From positions 3,317,395 to 3,381,394 of the forward strand of contig OX336345.1 of assembly GCA_946902875.1 (NCBI GenBank): 64,000 nt of DNA, given 5' to 3'. Every line of letters begins with the position of its first letter. The first letter of the stretch is position 1. Below are positions 59,151 to 64,000 of this stretch, in pieces. The notes under the pieces are model-generated. The model was not told where the DNA came from. It worked only from the letters and a program-made list of their open reading frames with translations, and ran no database searches. The position numbers were made by a program, and so were the translations under genes. Source of the stretch: Nematopogon swammerdamellus. Lineage: Eukaryota; Arthropoda; Insecta; Lepidoptera; Adelidae.

Positions 59151-61569
59151 CCTAAGCGCCAAAAACGAATTTCTTTCAAAACGTTTACTGCCATCGTTGT
59201 TTCTTCGCGTCGGCATTGTTTTACGCCACAGGCGCCAGACAACTGCCAAGTAGAGGAACATTCCCTCCCGGTCCCTCCACACCCATTCGGGAAGCGGGAG
59301 AGTTATCTTTTTGATTTACAGCTCTGAAAATGTATCCGGAATTCAGTCGGCCAGTAGGCGGCGGGGGTGGGCCGCCTGGATCGTATTGCTGCATCATTTA
59401 ATCCACTTATGGCGTGAGTTTTAACACATCCGCCGGGGCCCTCGCTGGAGGCTCGTTTCTCGCTGAAGGCTTTCGTGAGGTTTTAGAAGGAAAACTTTCG
59501 TGAGATCGCGTCTGTTTGTGCGTTTTTTACAGGTTACGCACCGGGTTGATTTATGTTAGTGAAATGTGTTTAGTTTGATCCGAGTGAATTCAGAGGAACA
59601 ACGTTAGGAGTACAAAGTACGACAGTACAAAAATGTGACAGTTTAATATATTTTCTGAATATTTTCAATATCTTGAACAATCTGCGGGACCTTTTAATTT
59701 GCCGTCCGAGTTGCAAATGCTTACATTTTTGTGACATCAATTTTGAATTGATGTCACAAAACGTGTTGAATTTATTTATCCGGAATACACAATTCCTATA
59801 ATCACGTAAAGTGCTATAGAAGAACTTAGCATATCTTCATAACTTATATGTCTTTGGTGACGACAGCATAAGAACATGGAATCGTGCAAATTGGCAGAAC
59901 GCAGGAGCGTGCATCACACTATAGACTATAGAGGATACCACGGTTCGATATTTGGAGAAAATACGCCATCGACCCGGTAGTGAACCATCTAAAGAAATAT
60001 AAAGCTGGTGCACGCTTAGTACTAACATTCAAAAAATATAAACTATTGTTCTCCGTTTCAAGCTGCACTAAAATAAACTCCTCCAATCTTTTATATTTTT
60101 TTCCAAACCAGCGTCTTATACAGAAATCCTCTCCTAGCGAGAAGTTTCCCATGTGATTTCTCCGTATAAAGACCGTTGCGGTTCAGCGTTGCGCAATTTG
60201 CAGCAACGATTGCTATAATGACGACCTTTCGACTGCAAGAGCAAACAGAACAACTCGTAAATAGTGGAGCACGTCGATATAAATATATGAGATCGGTGCC
60301 GCGTAGTCGAGAGCCGATTACGACCCTGTGGAACCCCGTCCCGTAGTCTTGATACTTTTTAACCGACTTCATAAAAGATAAGCTTCTGGATTGAAATTTG
60401 TAAGTGTTTGTTTTAGTATTTTGTTTAATGTATGTTCATTAATATCAATACGTTGTCTGCCTGATACACGCTACCTGATGTACGTTCTCCCTGCTCATAT
60501 ATTTGCATATATCTGTCCCTAATTTTGACCACATAGTGAAATATTTGTATGACATGTGGTATACCGTTGGAAAGGGCGTAAACTAGCGAACTTTTTAAAA
60601 GAAAATTAAGCTATCAATTGCTGTCAGTTTTTTTAAATGAATTAAGAAATTAAGATTCTATCATTTTTTACTCGTTCTCGGGACTTTGGGAGGTCATAAT
60701 ACCTTTTCATGGTATTAACTTCATCAAATAATATTTTTTCTAGAACAAGGAGACATAGTAAAATTCAATGAATTTCGTGCTGATACAACCATAAAGAAAG
60801 GTTTAAAGGTGGGATTTTGGTAATTTTCAAAAATAAAGAAAAAAATCGTATCTCGATACCACGTGACATCTGACCAAAGGTATCACGGGTCAAAACGTTA
60901 CAAATGACCCCACTTACCTACAAAAAATAATTTCCGTCGATGTGCCGAACAACCTGTATACTGCGTATATTTATTTGCAAGAAAACGTTTGCAGTCAGTA
61001 TAGAATAATTTAGTTTGAAGTAGTTCTTCTTTCTCTTCCTCTGTTTTTATTTTATTTTCAACACAATGTAAAATTGTCTTTATGAAAATAAACAAATACA
61101 ATACAATACAAACGGGTTGTAATCTTAGATCTGGTCGCAAATCGTTCATCAAAAAGATACAATATCTGAAAGATATTGTATCCAATGTGTCCATTGAATA
61201 GGTTCGCCTGGAACAGACAACGTTGCGCATTGTAGGAATGTTGTAAGGAATATCAAATACACGACAAGTTTTATAAAATCTGAAAGCGAGTGATTGCTTA
61301 AGTGACGCGCAGGTAAGCAATTTTGTTGCTGCGCTCGGATCCGTACGTGCGCTTCCGATTGAGACAAAGACAGAAGCGCGCAACACTGCAGCGAAAGAGT
61401 GGCTTCACCTATTCGGGTGTCCATTCGATTTCCAGCGCTCGAAAGAAATGGGACACTTCCTCAGTTCCTAAGTCTCCTCTGCTGCCTAGGCTAGGAGCCG
61501 AGCGCTCGGGATGCTTACTGCTAAGTTTATATGGTCCTAGAAGTATCTGCAGCGCCACAGATAGCTGCC
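59151..61569. other. Non-coding DNA
   Basis: 59290-59480 is a GC-richer non-repetitive island. Two small perfect hairpins lie at 59727-59761 (16-bp arms, TTTTGTGACATCAATT) and 61156-61182 (12-bp arms). No exon or element ends are recognised. Confidence 0.4.
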
Positions 61570-62400
61570 AGTATCAATCATCAATATCATCAATACTTAT
61601 AATAAATCTGTAAGGGATGGTCATGGAGTAAGTTACTTTGTTTTATGAGATACTGCGTTTGTAGACTATATGTATGATACTAAAACAAAATTGACGATTT
61701 TTAGAAATCTTTTCTGTATGTATGTATGTTCCACCATAACTCTTGAACCGATCGTTCGAATTCAATGAAACTTAGTACAAGTGCATTTAACTTTACGGGA
61801 CACAGGGTAGGCTAAATAAAATTCAATTCCGGTTACGCTAAGATGTGGCTCTCATACAAACCGAATTGTTCTGCGAGCCGAAATAAAGATACGGTAGCGG
61901 GCTTACTTACTTTCTTCTTTTGACGTGATGACGTCACGTCTTATAAATTGATGAACACCGACTGCACACACGAAAAAGTGTCACGTTCCATCTGAGCCTG
62001 TGTGTGCAAGCGAGAGCGCGTAACAAGCGATAGAGAGGCACAATCGGCCCGTTTAAAGAAATAAGTTGAAAGTGAAATAAATTCCTGTTGACAGTCTGAA
62101 ATTTGAGTATAGTCAAAGTTACTATGGAAACGTCTTAAGAAGTAAAACTGTCAAGGTCAGACAACAGAAGTTTATTAATGGCCAGTCACAAGATGATTAA
62201 TATTTCTACTGGGTTTTTTTTTTTTAATAACCACCTAAGAATTATTTCCGGAAATACAAACGTAACAAAAACGAACTCCGTAGTCTTACCACTTTATGAC
62301 GTTATCACGTAAAACTATCGTCCGTAAACCGACTTTACAGACAACCAATTTTTTTAAATACGAATTTCACGTGAGCGAAGCCGCTGGCAACAGCTAGTAA
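61570..62400 (+). repeat. Repeat family R copy 2, interrupted by family Q
   Basis: 61570-61920 and 62356-62400 match 21095-21525 continuously; copy 1 therefore shows the empty site. The join in copy 1 is TTCTTCTTTTAAAATACGAA. Confidence 0.8.
61921..62352 (-). repeat. Repeat family Q copy 2
   Basis: It matches 9406-9737 in opposite orientation (CTTAAGAAGTAAAACTGTCA, ATGGCCAGTCACAAGATGAT) and has an extra internal segment. The clear boundary within family R shows it is mobile. Confidence 0.8.
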
Positions 62401-62530
62401 CAGCATAAGTTCGCGGTGAGGGGGGTTCAGGGACCGCGGCGAATATAATGTGCATCAGTAGTTTTATTGCGGTGCGGTGCCCGCCCGCCATTATCGTTCT
62501 ACATTTGCACGTTCCTGACGTCCACGAATA

Positions 62531-62945
62531 GATTTTTTTTTATCTAATCCGGTATGGGTGGCTGTGTCGGAGGGGCCAAAGCGCATGCTCCGACCAGCCA
62601 ATATCACCTCCGAGAAGGTAGGTGCCATACCGGAGACTTCCCTGTATTGCTGGCTATATTGGATTAGAGGAGAACACAACCGAGGCTGCTACGCGGCCAT
62701 CTTACATCCAGTACGGTGGTACCAACCCAGTCGGTCACAATTTGAGCCTACCAGCTAGTAAGGGGGAAGGGGAGGAACCTACAGTTTTACACCGGTTCCG
62801 AGCGGTGAAGCAGCAGGTGTATTGAATGCACGTGAATTTTTTCGTCAGAAAAAACTCATTGGTACACTCCGACCGGATTCGAACCTCGGACCTCTCGCAT
62901 GAGAAGCCGGTGCCAACCACTCGGCCACCGCCGAGTCCCTCACCT
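62531..62945 (-). mobile_element. SINE B copy, minus orientation
   Basis: A T-run at the left, the body AATATCACCTCCGAGAAGGT, and the inverted tRNA-derived head GGATTCGAACCTCGGACCTC at the right end match 54146-54550. Confidence 0.85.
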
Positions 62946-63237
62946 AACAGTTTTACACCGGTTCCGAACGGCGACTTTTGCTTCGATTCGGATTGTAGCT
63001 TCGGAGGAATTGCCAGCGGGGATTTTCGTTTCTCGCCGATCAAACACTTTCAATAAAATGCGGACCCCGTGCCGGAACTCTCCGCCGCGAATTACAATCA
63101 TAAGCCCTTCTTCTTAGTGGGGAAATCGTGCAATATATCTGGTTTAACGCGGCGGCGGCCGCGACGACTGTTTCATTGCGAATTTTATGCCCGTTGCACA
63201 GTTACAGGTGCTAATGTCAATGTTTCACACCGGATTA
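62946..63237. promoter_or_regulatory. Non-repetitive GC-rich island (candidate regulatory DNA)
   Basis: It has no transposon ends and no coding; it contains TTTCAATAAAATGCGG and TTTAACGCGGCGGCGG. Function is inference. Confidence 0.25.
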
Positions 63238-63245
63238 CAATAATC

Positions 63246-63287
63246 CACAGAGCATGAAATGCGCGCGCCCGTATTTGATGCTCTGTG
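63246..63287. mobile_element. 42-bp hAT MITE relic: TIRs only, perfect target duplication
   Basis: CACAGAGCATGAAAT joins, through CGCGCGCCCG, directly to ATTTGATGCTCTGTG. CAATAATC is exactly duplicated at 63238-63245 and 63288-63295. It is a third member of the family at 51777 and 56277 with the interior gone. Confidence 0.92.
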
Positions 63288-63431
63288 CAATAATCCCAGC
63301 AGCAGTTCGAGCTGCTAATTATTTCATTAAATTATTGCCTGGTCGGTTATTATACGGCTGGTCTTACTTTAACTTATGATAACTTGCAAGTCGATCGCAA
63401 GTAATAGGAATAACGAGTTTGTAGGAATAAT

Positions 63432-63855
63432 AAAAAAAAAAAACCGGTCAAGCGCGAGTCGAAATCGCGCACCGAGCGTTCCGTATCGCCATGTCATGGT
63501 CAGCGCCACTCGCGTCATCGATGGCGTGTTTTATGAAATGCTTCATATTAGTTAAAATTCACGATTAGTTAAAATGCTTCATACTCTTTTTTCGGTAGAT
63601 GGCGCGCATACACTTTTTAGTTTTTTGTATGGGAACCACGTGAATTTTTTTACTTTTTTAAATTTTTATTATTTGCTGTTATATCGGCCATAATAAAACA
63701 TATTCTGTGAATATTTCAACGGGCTGCCTATTACGGCTCAAGAGATACAGCCCTCGGACAGACAGACGACAGACGGCGTAGGCTTAGTAAAAGGGTCCCG
63801 TACCGGATATGGAACCCTAAAAAGCGCGAGTTTACTCGCGCTTGACCGATTTATT
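63432..63855 (+). repeat. Repeat family P, most complete copy
   Basis: The left end AAAAACCGGTCAAGCGCGAG is inverted at the right as CTCGCGCTTGACCGATTT, so the family has terminal inverted repeats. It includes GACGGCGTAGGCTTAGTAAA and GGAACCCTAAAAA. The last 145 bp of the window hold nothing recognised. Confidence 0.8.
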
Positions 63856-64000
63856 TCTTTATTTGACACTGACAAATTTATTTGCACTCAAATGTGCACT
63901 AGAACACCTTGTTTACATGACTAATTGTTTCAACAAAATACCACTTTTATTTAGGCCGTGCTTACTAGTACAGGTCTGCTGGCACGTACTAACACTATCG

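Noticed and set aside
60898..61424. Minus-strand 162-codon frame
   Set aside because: Low-complexity, no motifs, and overlaps another frame of similar size; nothing supports a gene.

Overview
The window is nuclear DNA from an insect, most likely a moth or butterfly. It carries two recognisable host genes, bursicon alpha and LSD1/KDM1A, both with small exons spread over AT-rich introns. The rest is dense with short non-autonomous DNA transposons, SINEs and decayed LINEs. The insect assignment rests on the bursicon and LSD1 proteins; the narrower Lepidoptera assignment is inference from the repeat style.

Layout. 1-2900: decayed hAT transposase cut by a MITE, then LINE debris cut by a second MITE. 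2966-6956: complete bursicon alpha (burs) gene on the + strand in four exons, encoding a secreted cystine-knot tanning hormone subunit with all 11 knot cysteines. 7000-9750: repeats, including a 267-bp fold-back and tRNA-like repeats that share CCAAT and E2F-like motifs with the next promoter. 10014-25081: the first ten exons of LSD1 on the + strand (N-terminal tail, SWIRM, FAD-binding half, tower, start of the second oxidase half). The catalytic C-terminal exons are not found in the remaining 39 kb, so the gene either has a very large intron or is broken or misassembled here. LSD1 introns hold pogo-like, Harbinger-like, piggyBac-like and hAT-like MITEs and two local partial copies of LSD1's own exons (7 and 9).

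25-43 kb: an LTR-retroelement tail, a nearly complete non-LTR retrotransposon on the - strand (PHD-containing ORF1, an unexplained 446-codon middle ORF, endonuclease plus reverse-transcriptase ORF2), a tandem array of about 366-bp units derived from a transposon end, more hAT MITEs, and a roughly 155-bp CT microsatellite. 43588-49305: a complete Transib (RAG1-family) DNA transposon with an uninterrupted transposase, inverted ends beginning CACAGTG (identical to the V(D)J recombination heptamer) and perfect 5-bp target duplications. 51.6-53.2 kb: five copies of a pre-miRNA-sized hairpin in a tandem duplication, with stem-preserving changes in the last copy; this is the best candidate for an undescribed element. 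54-64 kb: SINEs, nested MITEs, an R2-like retrotransposon fragment, and GC-rich non-repetitive islands that look like regulatory DNA, including a TATA plus CRE promoter-like stretch near 55.95 kb.

The two host genes are not functionally linked: bursicon is a neurohormone subunit and LSD1 a nuclear histone demethylase. They are simply neighbours on the same strand. All calls come from reading and translating the sequence; no database search was run.
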